Assembly (NCBI GenBank): GCA_963932145.1
Contig: OZ010587.1
Span: forward strand, 109,326,199 to 109,390,198
Direction of reading: 5' to 3'
DNA from: Acanthosepion lycidas
Lineage: Eukaryota; Mollusca; Cephalopoda; Sepiida; Sepiidae
Length of the DNA: 64,000 nucleotides
The notes under the pieces are model-generated. The model made no database searches and was not told the DNA's origin. It worked only from the letters and a program-made list of their open reading frames with translations. The position numbers and the translations under genes were made by a program. Of the stretch, positions 1 through 13,300 are shown one piece after another (position 1 is the first letter of the stretch; each line of letters opens with the position of its first letter).

Positions 1-585
1 TTTGGAAAATTACATTTTTTTTTCAAGTTTTTGGAAGGAAGGTTTTCATTTGCAGGGTAAGTGTACTAACTAAACTAATAATAGACTCTTACTTTGTGTC
101 TGTTTTTTTTTTATTTATGAAAATCACAAGTTCTCACAAGTTGTTAGTTCATAACAATAACATCCATATTTTTTTAAAGTACGGAATCTACGAAAAAGAC
201 AAAATTTCTTTTTCTTTTTTCTGCAGCTCTAGGAACTCAATTCGGGATGTTGCAAAAATCCTAAGCCCCAAAGTTAGTTAACCCTAAACACCAACGTAAC
301 CCCGATCACAACCACTCTAAATCTAGAGATTATTAACTCGATAAAATAAACTTTTTTTTTCATTTTAGGTTTCTATATCTTCATTTTAAATTACCCACAT
401 TTACATAAATGCGAACACAAATAAGATTTCGCGTTTAGCAGTAACACCTTAAGTTCAAACTTTGATGTTAATGCCGAGCATAAAGTCAGTGTCCATTCTG
501 ACATACATTGTAAAATCGAATCCCCAGAGCCACTAATCATGCTTTTACTTTTTAAAACTTTTGTAACCCCCGAAAATGAACAAAC
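1..585. other. upstream region, no gene recognised
   Basis: Very AT-rich with poly-T runs. Only short chance reading frames and no recognisable exon. A conventional TATA or initiator for COG5 cannot be assigned. Confidence 0.5.
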
Positions 586-706
586 TACAGGGTTGCCTGA
601 AAGTCTTGTCACCCAATACATAATTTTTTCTATTTTAGATGGCTGAGACGAGCTCCTGAAATTTGGAAGAGAGGTAGGGGTGACAAGACTTTCGGTCCAC
701 CCTGTA
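586..706. mobile_element. 121-bp MITE with Tc1/mariner-like ends
   Basis: The left end (TACAGGGTTGCCTGAAAGTC) and the reverse complement of the right end (TACAGGGTGGACCGAAAGTC) agree over about 30 bp including GTCTTGTCACCC. The TACAGG terminus and small size suggest a non-autonomous Tc1/mariner derivative. It lies 563 bp upstream of the COG5 ATG. Confidence 0.7.
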
Positions 707-1268
707 CATTTGAATCTAAATTGTCGTAGAAAAATTTTAGCTTAACCGCATTTTTACTTAAATTTATTTCGCGTTAAATTGGAAAAGTTTCACAAAAATA
801 ATCAAAAGCTTCTTTAAGAGATTTTTTTTTGTATCATGAAAGTTTTATTAGAGAACTTTTGTTTTCTAACTAAAAAAAAAACTTTAACTGTCTAGATTTA
901 AGACTTGAGTTTAATTATTCCAGTGTTTCATTAAAAAAAAAGTACATATTTTATGAAATATAATAATGTCTTCTTTTTTTAGTAAATGAAAATATTACTT
1001 ATTTTTTGTTTAACTTTTTTCTTAGTCACAAGTCGAAGTTATAATTTATATTTGAATTTATGAAAACATGAGGAAACTGATACTTTTTAAATAAATAATT
1101 TTATTTTTTATTAATTTATTTCGCATTAAAATTAGATTTTTATATTTCAGATACGATTTATTATTTTATTTAATCGAAACTTTCGCAAAAACGAATGAAT
1201 TCATTTGAGTTCCACCTATTATTCTGGCCGGGACATGACTAGACTGAAGTTGAATATCACTATACACC
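707..1268 (+). promoter_or_regulatory. presumed COG5 5' flank and 5' UTR
   Basis: AT-rich. A short less AT-rich stretch at about 1220-1250 precedes the ATG and contains an in-frame TGA at 1251. The transcription start is not identifiable. Confidence 0.35.
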
Positions 1269-1305
1269 ATGGAGGATGACGTGGTAGGACAACTTTCTGA
1301 AGATG
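1269..1305 (+). CDS. COG5: COG5 exon 1 (start codon)
   Basis: Encodes [12 protein letters not shown] plus the first base of the next codon. The ATG has ACC before it and G after it, a good initiation context, and an in-frame TGA lies 18 bases upstream at 1251-1253. Donor GTAAAT follows. The tiny acidic exon is the least conserved part, so the start is inferred from the clean phase-1 join to exon 2. Confidence 0.8.
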
Positions 1306-4300
1306 GTAAATAACTAATTTCTCGATGTTATTAGCTTAATTAAAGTCTTTCGATGTCGGAATTCTTTCTAATGTTCTTACTTTATTGATTCATCATAGTG
1401 AAAATGTCTTCAAATCCACTTATTGATTAAAAAATTATTTCTAAGACACGCACCGAAAAATTCGTCGTCTGTTTTTATTTGTTGATAAGAAGCCCAAAAA
1501 CCCAGGAAGTTTTATTAAAAACAAATTTTTTTTTTTTATACTTTAATGTTTTTCTTTCTCGTTACAAGACATCCATGTGAATTTATATTTTTGTTGTGCG
1601 CAATCAGTTTTAATAAAATATTATTTGTATACCTTTTCAAGTAAAAAGAGAAAAAGAAAACTCATTCCTAGTCAATCACAAAAACAAAATCATAAAACGT
1701 CATAATTTTAATTTTATTTTTCACTTAAGTTTTATCTTCTTACGGAGTATTGTTAAGTTTGGAGTTTCAAATGAACTCTGCATACAAAATACTGATTTAT
1801 GTCCCTTACATCGCATAATTTTTTTTTAACTCGATTTATATTCTGAACCTTTCTTTGGAAAGTTATACATCCGAAAACATGAAAAATAGCATTGGAAATA
1901 AAATATTATTAATTTCCACTATTTTCCCCGAAAACAGAAAACTTGAAATCAAAATTTGTGACCAATAAGTCCCAGAATTTCTAAAACGTCTTTCCTCGTG
2001 TATCAGAAAGAAAATGTAAACAAAAAAAAAAAAAAAAAAATATGTCAGAATTTGGAAACTAAGCATGACAAAATTTTGGAAGCCCAATGTCTAATAAATG
2101 AAGTGTAGCCACAGTTATTAAATTATATTATATTTTACAATAATTATTGCAATTCGATGATATTTTTACGCTTAATTTCGTTTTCTTTCGGGTGCATGAC
2201 TTTTCATATCCAGAGGGCTCAGAATATGAGGCGAATTAAAATAAATCACACTTACAGGGATGTAAGAAAGGTAATTAAAACACTAAACCTAACAATATCC
2301 ACGGTAAAATTCAACATAAAAAAATAATAAAGCCATCCAACTCCAAAAATGCTTAAATGAATGATTTACTAATAATATCTTATTCTTGTTTATTTCATTT
2401 TCACAATCTTAATTGCATGTTTTTGTTGTGCGTGTAGTACAGAGTAGGTATCTGCAAAGCTTAGCTTTGTTGTGTGAGTCCAGACCACAGGTCTGGAGAA
2501 CCTAGATGGATCAAATTCACTAAATGTCAAAAATGGACTATGATAATAATTGCTTATTACAGTTCCATATTGAGGTGTGCAGCAAAAAAATGAAATGTAA
2601 TCTCCATTAATAAGCAAAGTAAAGTTACTTTCCTGTACACATGAGATTGTGATCTTTGTCTTCATATCTTGAACAATCCATAAAGAACTAGTCATTGCAG
2701 TAATTGTAGCCTCTTTTATGGCCCTTGGGTGCTAGAACAATATTCAAGATGGACTTCCTTACAAACTTAAAAAGGCTCTATCTAATTTACTATTTACCCA
2801 TAGCTGTGGGAAAATACAGTCATGCCTTTCTCAAAGGTATTAGTGTGATATTAATGAACACTGACCCTACCAAAGTTTGAACTCATTTCCACTAATTCAT
2901 CATGCTATTTAACAGTTAGGCCATTGAGTATTTCCTTTTCTTTTATGTGCTGTGTCCCTTCAGAACACATAGATGATCATGGCTCTCCACAACTTCGTAA
3001 CTTTTGTAGCTTGAATTAATATTTGTCACTTTAATAGTTCTCCCAGTCACTGTTCTGTATCCATTTATACAAGCTTTTTAGATAGGTTATTTGCTGTTTC
3101 CCTCTGCCTCACTAATCTTCAATATTTGAAGGTTAATTTGACACTGACTGGAAGGTGAGTGTCAAATTTTCCAAGCCCTCTTTCCTTGTTACATGTCCCA
3201 GAAATTTCAGTAGTCTCTTTCTGACTGTAAGTACAAGAATCAATTTGATTTACATTTTCCTTAAAATTTCCTCATTACTCACATGTACTGTCCAGAGTAT
3301 TCTCACCATCCTTCTATGGAGCCATATCTGTATTGCCTTAAGTCTCCTCTTCATCTGTGAGAAATTGTCCAATGGCCAAATTGATTGATATTACATAGCA
3401 GTTCAGCACTTATGTTAAAGAAGTCAAAATATTAGGAATTTTACCAGTTTGCATTTTTGCTTCTTAATCAAATCTTAAATTGACTATTTACCTACAGGTG
3501 TGTTTTTGTGTTTGTCTTTATCTTTTATTGTCTAAAACTGTCTGAGAGATAACTTTCTTTTTCAACCAATACAAGTGCAAGTGCTGTATTTATTTATTTA
3601 TGTTTTTTTTTTATACTTAACTTTTTTAAATATTTAATTTCTATCAAGATATTCTAAATTAAAACATTTTTAATGGTGATATCAGAATTTGGTAAAAAAA
3701 AAAAATCATGGTTAAATAAATGGCATGTAATTAATATTGAGACTTCCTCTCCCCCAGATTAAATAAAGCGTACAATCGAAAATGAAATTGGTATGCTGAA
3801 TTCAAATTATGGTCAAAGTCATTGTGTTTATTTTCCTACAAATACCCTTGGGAAAGGTATGATTCCATTTCTTCTTCCCCCACCTATGGATTAAATAGCA
3901 GGGTTCTGTAGCCTTAGTTTGCAACCAGTCTAGGAGAAGGATAATTCTGAATTTAAAAAAAAAATGGTTGGTTGTAGGATTGACAATTCCACACTGTAAA
4001 ATGCCTATTTACTACAGAAACTATAACGGCAACACTAACATGGTGGGGTTGTGATCTTATGCTCCACAGGGAATGAGAAGAACTCCTTTCTTTCTCACAG
4101 TTTGAAATTCCCTGAAGCTTATCTAGATCAACAGACTTGAGGAAGGCCAAAGAGCACAACAGTCAAAATGTGATAATAATAACAAAGATAAAGTTATTAG
4201 TTCAACTGTAAAGTTCAATTTCCTCATTAGAAATTTGTACACTTAAAATCTATAATTGGTATTGATAACAGTTAAAAACATTAAGTGAAATCACTTGTTC

Positions 4301-7300
4301 ACTTAAAGCTTCCTTTGTCTCTAGAAAATCATTTTTATTATCTTTGCTCTTTACAGAGTCTAGAAATTTAATCTGGAAAATAAAAACCTTAAGGAGTGAT
4401 TGATTAGAAAAGCTTTCAACTAACACATTTGTTTTAATTGATCATATTTCTGAAATGTCATTGTGTAACACAAAGTTTTATATTTCGAAGACAAAATTTG
4501 ATTAGCGTTTGTTTCCTTTATGCTTCTTCTTTTCTTTTCTTTTTGTTTAATAGAGTTCTTCAGTTCGTTTCTTGATGAAGAATTTGATGTTAAGGCTCAT
4601 GCCAATAAGGCTATTCAAGGCGTGGCCATTACTGAACAGTTGGCCAAACTGGCAGATGGAATGGCTTTATTGGACAAAGAAATCCACAACCAGGTAATTA
4701 AATGTTTTACATCTACCTACAAAACTGTTTTTGGACATTTTGAAAAATTCTTCAAGTGTATGTTTATATAGCTAATATATACACTAGAACTTCTCAGCTT
4801 CAGGAGTTGACATTCTTAAAGAAATTGATTTATTCTGCTTTGGTTCATTTGTCCTCTAAAGAACAAGTTTTAATTTTGTATTTTATAGCACAATCAAAGA
4901 GAAGTAATAAAATGAATAAAAACAAAACAGGTTTCAGAAAAATTAATTATAGATAAAGGGTTACTGTTAAAAATGGTTATGATGAGTAAGATGTGATTTG
5001 AATAAATGATGAGTGGCAGGAAATGAAGTTTATAAGGATAAAGATGATAGATTATCACTGATTTTTATAGAGCAAGCTGGAAATTCAAACCTGGAAATTA
5101 ACCATTATAATTAGGTACCTCCCCCCCAAAAATGATACCTAAAGTTTAAAATGAATTTAAAAATAATGAAAAATCTTTCTTGAAGCTTTTATTTCAGTTT
5201 TAATTTCAAACTGATAGATTAAATTTAATATTTCCAAAAAGCATAATATTTCTGTATTTCAAAACAAATTTAAATTGATTGGAATGGGTATTTTTTTTGC
5301 GGGGGGGAAATCACTAAAAACGGCTGATTTTAGCAATATTTACCATTCACTCAACACTACATAATTCTCTTCATTAAAAAACTTTCAAAAATGAAATATG
5401 TGTTTCTGAAACCTTATATAGAGCTTAACCTCCATATGCCAGTGGATCAGAACCAATTACTGTGTGCACTACATCCTCATTGGACAAGAAATGTTAAAAA
5501 CATTTCTAATTTACATTTTCATGTTAGTTATAGATTTTTGTGCAAGCTAAACACAATCCAGGCTCCAGACGCAAGTTTTACAATAATTGCTTCTGATTGG
5601 CCAACATATGTCAAAGTAATAACAACGCCTACGCACACGTATTTAAACACAAAATACCGCCAAAAATCTTGAAATGTGTTCATGAGCCACGCACGTGAGC
5701 AGGAATGTAAATAAATACGATGCATGAACACAAGTTTACCAGTGAGCTTCGTGACGGATAACCAACTGCCAAACAACTCCACGTCACTCATACTTTTGAA
5801 GTTACAAAGTTAAATTTATTTAACACGAAACAACTCCAATACACTCACTCATCAACCTCTGAAATCACTCCTGAACTTTTACTAATTTTAGAACTCACAA
5901 TTCCAAACTTTATTCTTCTGAATTACAAGTTCAATATTACAGTAAAAGGTAAATTACTTCTTAAGAACTTTCTGTTTAAAAGACACTTAATATTAACAAC
6001 TTTAATATCAACATTAACGAACGATTACAAGAAAGACATTCTGAAACCTAAAACATCATACATATTTGCAAACATAACATATACCAAATATTCTGCTTGT
6101 ACATTGTTTTGAATGTTTTATTAGTTTCTAATTAAATATGTCTTGTTCGTAATATGAACTCTGGTACAAATATTTCCAAATCAAAGGGACACGACTCTGT
6201 CCTACCTTTTCTTTGCATGTTGTGCACCAACCTAAATAAATCTAATTGTTACGTTTTAAAACAATTCAGTTGAATTTTGTATTTTATTTTGATGTGGAAA
6301 TAGTTAATTGACACGCAACTTATTCTCAACAAATATTACCACATAATTAACCCACCCACTACACTTATTTGAGGAATATTAGCTGATTTAAAGTTTAATT
6401 ACTCTGATTTGAAATAAATATTACTTTTAGTTTAAAATATTGCAGAAAAGCATTTTTTAACACAGTGGTGGATGTTTTTATGAGGTGTTGACAACTTAAA
6501 ATGATAGACTTGGAATTTTTTCTATGAGTGGCATATCTGTAAAAATTATTTGATGAATATAATGTAAGCACTTTTTATATCATTTTTTAATTACCCAGTA
6601 ATCTTAAAAATGTAGGGAAATATACTAAATGGTCTAATGTTTAATTGAATTTTAAGTACTTTGGCTTTAATTTTAATATAATTACTGCACTTATTTTCTG
6701 ATAATGTCATGTATGGATGTCTATTTATTTTCTGTTTATACACAGACAAAAAAAATTAAAAGTTTTTTAGAATACTTGGCAGGGTGGGGGGCACTGAATT
6801 GTAGATAGTTTTTCTATTTATGATTAGTAAATATAGTTTTTACTTTATAAGAATATCACCTAATGGTGTCAAAGTAATACAAAAATTTTTAAAAATTTAA
6901 AAGTAGTTACCTCCAGGAAAAAAAAAAGTTACCTAAGATTTAAAATGTTTTGACTGGAAGGAATTTTTTTTTTTTTTTTTTGCTAAAATAATTGATTAGT
7001 GCCTTTTTTTTAGTTATCTTTCATCACAATGCAATTCTCTTTATTAAAAATCTTCCAAACATAAAATATACTTTTCTGAAACTTTATGAAACAGACATAA
7101 AAAAAAACCTTTTATTACTTGGCAGTAATAATGCAAATGACTTTTAAGAATTATGGGGCTTACCACTTAACAAACTATACAACATTCAATTAACTATAGG
7201 AGACTGGCTCAGAGAAATTAGATGCAGGAGGAAATAGTTTTATAGAGACTTTGAATAGGGCAAAACTCATCTGACCAACTCGCATCTACTCAAAAATGAA

Positions 7301-10300
7301 ACTCCTCCATTATGCAATAAATGTCAAGTACCTCTCATAGTTGAACAAATATTCTTAAGTTGCCATCATTTCAGTCAAACTCAAACAAAATATTATCGTA
7401 CATAAAACATTTAATATCTTTTGAAAATGAAAAAAGAAACCCTTTAGGCTTCATAAACATCTCCATTAAAAATTACAATGCAAACTCTAATAACCAACTT
7501 GTATCAGGACTGAACTGAATACAAAATAACTTATATTAGAAATGAAAACCTCCAATAACTGATTATAAAAAAAAAACTTAACTAATATGCAAAATTATCA
7601 CTGATCCACATATAACATTAAGCCCTACCAAAAACAACTATTATTCAAAAGCTTTATTTGTCCTTAAATAATCATGTAGTGGTTGATGGGCTGTTCAGCA
7701 GATACCAAACCAAATCCAATGACTTTGACTAAAAGTAATCAAGATTCATTTTTGCATTCATATTTCTAAAATCTGTTTTCTATTTTAGATCGTGGCTCAC
7801 CATGAGGATCTTCTCTCTCAAGCAACTGGTGTAGAAACTTTAGAAGGTATCACTTTAAAATATCTGTCTTTAGAGATCATTGTGCTTCCTTGCTATGTTT
7901 CTGTTTAGCTGTCAGCAGTGATGAAAAATGCAAACATTCACTTTCATTACATGTTACTTTGTTCTTAGAGAACGAAGCATTAACTTTTGCATATACCCCA
8001 CAAAAATAAATGTAACTACACTTGTTTCAAATAGATGAAGTGGTAGGAATAAAATGGGTTGGCTATAAATTTCCAGGTACTCAATAATAGGGATAGGTTG
8101 AATAAGAGGGGTTGATGAACATCTGTTAATATTTAATAATAGGGGTGAGTAGAAAATTTCTATTTGAATATTTTGAAAGAAAGTTGATGAAATTATCATT
8201 ACATCTATGTTGTCAACATTAAACAGTTTTATTTAAAAAAAAAAAAAAAAAAAAAAGAAAAAAGAAGCTCAGTTTGAATCTCCTGATTTAAAATTAGACA
8301 TTCTAGAATTGTAAACAATAGTTGGGTTGGGTTAAAATTGTAAATTTGCATACTTGTGACATGTAGCATTTTGAAATGTATCACATCTGATTTTGTGTTG
8401 TTTTGAATATGATTATCACCTGAATCTTAATTAGACATTTTGCAGATGATTGTATAATTACAACATCATCATTTGATAAGTATTTAACATTTCCTCATTA
8501 GACAAGTATTTAACATTTCACTTGCTTCCAGATAAACTATTTTTCACATATTATTTGAAAAATTCATTTGTCATGCATCTGTTTATTTATTTAATTATTT
8601 GTAAAGTAATTCAGAAAACCTAAAATAATTTTTTGAACCTTGAACATAATTTTTGAATGTGATCAATTAAATTCTGCTATTGATTCTTTACAGAGTATAT
8701 CGGTGTCCAAAGAATTTAAACAATGTGATATTTCAGAAATGCAGCTAAAAAGTGAATCCTTTTATTTCTTTTTTCTAATCAGTCTAAAAGAAAATCTTTT
8801 ATTTTCTAGAATAATTTGTAAATTCATAAGATGGTAAAAGTCACTCTTACTAGTAATATTTTATTAACATTGATTTGAAAGAAAATTATACCTGGTGAAA
8901 TAAATCCCTTGTAGATCTTGATGAATCTAGAGGTCTTACTTATGTTTCTTACTAACTCTCTCTATGAACTAAAAGTGTATTTTCTTTTCTCAAAGGTGTC
9001 TTACAAATGATGCAATCCAGAATCCAGTCACTTTTATCGGCAATGGAAAGGTTTGATGATTTTTGTTCAAAGCTTTAAAATACACAATTGCAATTATACA
9101 CTGCGTGCCAAATTATTATCGAGATAACTTTTTTCTAATATTTCAAAAACCGTCCAATCAATTCACACAAAATTTTCACCCAATGTTGGCAACACTAAGC
9201 TGCGCAATCACTGAAATTTTTGTACTGATCTGCACGATGTAAACAAACTGGCGCCATATTTGTTATCAGCACAGTGATTTGAGCGTGCCAAATTATTAGA
9301 AAAGTTTAAGAATTTAGTGAAATGATGAGCTGTAAAAGCAGTTTAAGTGATGCTGAAAAGAAAATTATCACCTCAGAACTCTCAAAAGGTAAATCTACCC
9401 TAGAAATTTCTAAAATGATAGGGAGGTGTCATCAAACAGTGAAAAAGTTCACCGCCGACCCTACACAAGTACGCAATAGGGTAGATACAGGGAAGCCAAG
9501 GGTTATTTCACGTCGTCTCATGTCATGACTTAAACAAGAGGCCACGAATAATCCTGGACTTACCAATCAAGAGCTTTTCAGTTGCATTGGGGATCCTACT
9601 GTGTCTAAAAGTACTCAGTGTCAGTATCTGAGGGAAATAGCAACAACAGTCAAACCTGTATCGAACCCTCTATTGATGAGAAATCACATTCAAAATTGAT
9701 GGAAATGGGCCGAGGACAATATGAAGATTGACTTCTCTAAAGTTTTGTTCACAGACGAAACTCAAGCAACACTTGATGGGCCAGATAGATGGTGCAAATG
9801 CTGGGTAATGAACGGACAAAATCGCCGTCAGCATTTGAGACGCCAACAAGGCGGTGGAGGCATAATGATCTGGGGTGGCATTATTGGAAAAACATTAGTG
9901 GGCCCATGGAGAGTACCAGATGGCGGCAAAATGACTGCTGATGCATACATAGCGTTTATGTAGGAGCATCTTGAGCCATGGATGAAAAGGCAAAGAGTTG
10001 CCTTCAGAAGGGCCATTGTTTTTATGCAAGATAATGCTCCCTCACAAGACTACTGAATATTTGAAACAGTTAGGCTTTGATGGACCTCAAAAAATGAAGT
10101 GGCCAGCAAATTGTTTGGATTTGAACCCAATCGAAAACCTTTGGAGCATCATGAAGCGAAGACTGTATGCCAATGGACGACAATTCAGGAGCAACACTGA
10201 GTTGTGGGAAGCAATTCTTGACATATCTCGCGGCATTACAGCAGATGTCATCCTACAATTAACAAATTCAATGGATCGTCAACTTCTTCAAGTAATTTCA

Positions 10301-13300
10301 AAACAAGGAAAGCACATTCCCTATTAATTTGTTTAAAACTGTGCCTTTGTTTGTATCTGTTATTATTTGTTTGATTATCTTATTTATTAGCTTTTTTTGA
10401 TCATAAACATTCCTGGGAATTTTACTAAACCTTTATAATAATTTGGCATGCTCAAATCACTGTGCTGATAACAAATATGGCCACAGTTTGTTTACATTGC
10501 GCAGATCAGTACGAAAATTTCAGTGATTGCGCAGGTCAGTGTTGCCAACATTGGGTGAAAATTGATTGGACGGTTTTTGAAATATTAGAAAAAAGTTATC
10601 TCGATAATAATTTGGTATGCAGTGTATATTCATCTCTTAAACTATTATCTGCATTGTTTACATACCACATTTTCAATTGAGCAATACTCAAGTATGCCAG
10701 TTCAGTGTTAAGTGAATCTTAAGGGAGATTGAAACAATAGAACACTTTATGGAGTGATCAGAGCAGCTTTGTAAGACAAAGAAGAGGTCAGTTCCTAGAA
10801 AGTGCTGTAGATGTGGATATTGCAAAAACAAGGAATGTGAATAACATACCCTCCATACCTCCACTGCAGCAAAATAAAAGGTTCTTTTTTAAAACTTCTT
10901 CAGTTCAACATACAATTAGGGAAGACTGGAAATTGTGCTGCACAAAATATGATAATAAAAATAGCAAAAAGAAAGGAAAATGTTAATTTAAAAAATGATG
11001 TTAAATGTATTCATTTTTTTAATTTTAGGGCTTATGGCCATATCATGTTGAAACACAGGTTTACTGTACAATCACTGAAGTTAAGCAATATCAACTCTAG
11101 TCAGTATCAAGATGGGTGACCACTTGGGAATACCAAGTGCTGTAAACTTTGATGTGTGGGTGATATAACAGATAATGGTTCAGTATTGTTAATCGGCAAG
11201 CCAAGTTCCAATTCCATTTGGGTTTGTTATATTCACTTGCACACAGATACATTTTGGGAAAGGTATGAATCCACCTTTCCTCCCTCCAGCAATGGGTTAA
11301 TTAGTAGGAATTGTATCATTGAACCATTGTTATCTCCAAGAGAAAGGATTCTTACAATCTAAAAATATGTTCTGGCCTTAACCTGCAAACGATTGATAGG
11401 CTGTAGAAAACCAATCTATCAGATTTAATTTTAATCTTATTTAAAGTTCTTTAAAAATAATTTACATTTCCTTTACCCACATAGCTTCTGTCATACATGC
11501 TTGTTTTTTAAGTTTTACAATTTCATCTTAAATGCTCATGTTTACTTTGTTTTGTCTTATAAAAAATATAATAAACTTCAAATGTTACTGCTAAATTATT
11601 TCCACCCCAAATAAATCCTTCTCTTTCTAACATTGAATTGCTTTTTGCATTTAAACAATTTAATGCAAAAAACTCGCTGTTTGCATTATGTATTGGATTA
11701 TTAAAACAAACAAAACTATTTTCACAAAGGGAAGCTTGAATTATAATCAGGATTGTAATTTGTGTCTGGGTGTGTGTTAATGTTATCAGCCTGCAAAATG
11801 GAATTGGCAATCCCGATTCAAATTTCAACCAAGACTTGATATTATTTTTCAACTCATGCTCTTGTTCTGTATTCTATTCCAGTTTTATGACAGTCATGCA
11901 GGGAAATGTTTCTAAATATTGCTCATATCATGCTTTGGCCCATTAAATAATTGGCCAGTTTATCATGTTCAGCAAATGTCTACTTAATACAAGATTTTAT
12001 TATTTTACACACAATCTTAGGTAATGTTGTTTCATATTTGTTTGTAATATTAAAAAACACAATTTAAAAAATTATTAAGTTTCTTAGTAAGAAGTCATCC
12101 AAAGAATGATTTCTCTAAGTAATGTTTGAGGCATTTGCTTATTTATTTACTTAAAAGTTTTATTTACCTGTCTGTTATTTTTTCTTTGTTTATTTAAAGA
12201 ATTCGGTGTAAAGTGAGTGAGCCCTTTAACAAGATTGTAATGAGAACAGCACAGCTTCGACGATTACAGGTAAAGAAAAAGTATCTTGTACTTCTAAACC
12301 TTAAATATTATAGACTTTATCTGTAAATTAAAAATAAAGTTTATAATTTTGTGTTTTTTCACACAAAGATAAGAGTTTACCTATAGAAACCTGTTTATAA
12401 AATTTAATATTTAAGTATGCGATGTAGATGTTAATAAAATGTTTACTGACAACCAAAGGCTTGAGTTCAGAATATTGCGTAATGTTTAAAATCTTATTTT
12501 TGCTTTATTTATACAGCAGGCTGACATCTTACATGGTTTTAAATCATACACTCTTGAACATTCATGGTCAGAAAATATTTTAAACAATTAAAAAAAAAAA
12601 AAGGACCTCAAAATGTTTAGTGTTCTGTTATGCACAAATCCACATTACCTAAAGGAGAAAAATGTAACCCCCTTCCATTCTTTTCTTGTGCTTTCTTCAT
12701 ACTTTAGAGAGTTCTTAATTTCCTTACTGTGTTTGTAACAGGAAGCATGTGATTTACTACGAAGGATCATCCGTATTTTGTACCTGAGCAAACGTCTTCA
12801 CAGCCAGTTGGAAGGAGGGGCAAGGGAGATAACTAAGGCAGCACAGAGCTTAAATGAACTTGGTAAGTGATTTTAAAGCCTGAAATGGTACAATTTAATT
12901 ATCAAAGAACTATTTGAAGCGGCCAGATATCGTTCAAAAAATGCTAAAATTTATTAAATCTTTTTTTTTTTAAATGGGCATCGAATAATCTCATGAGCTA
13001 TCTTGCAAGGAATGTCATTGTCTTGGAGCTGTTAACAAAATATCTTGTATATATTTTTTTTAACTGTAACAGCTGGCATGATAATCTTGGAAAAATGTTT
13101 TTTGTCTTGAGTTTCCTTACATTAAGAGTTAATCAGATAGCAACTGAAAACACTTTACTGAGAGTGATAAAGGAAATGAAGGCAATGATTGTTCTGGAGC
13201 AGCTAACGATATTTCACTGATATATCACACAAAAATATCCTGAGTGTTTATTAAAATCCTAAAACCATCTACTAGATTAGAATTTCCATTACAGTACTAT

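Noticed and set aside
5391..5672. 93-codon frame in intron 2
   Set aside because: No recognisable motif and it lies between exons that join cleanly; treated as chance.
11030..11150. Functional 5S rRNA gene
   Set aside because: Too many substitutions in the internal control region and it is fused to a SINE body; two further copies show it is a retroposon head.
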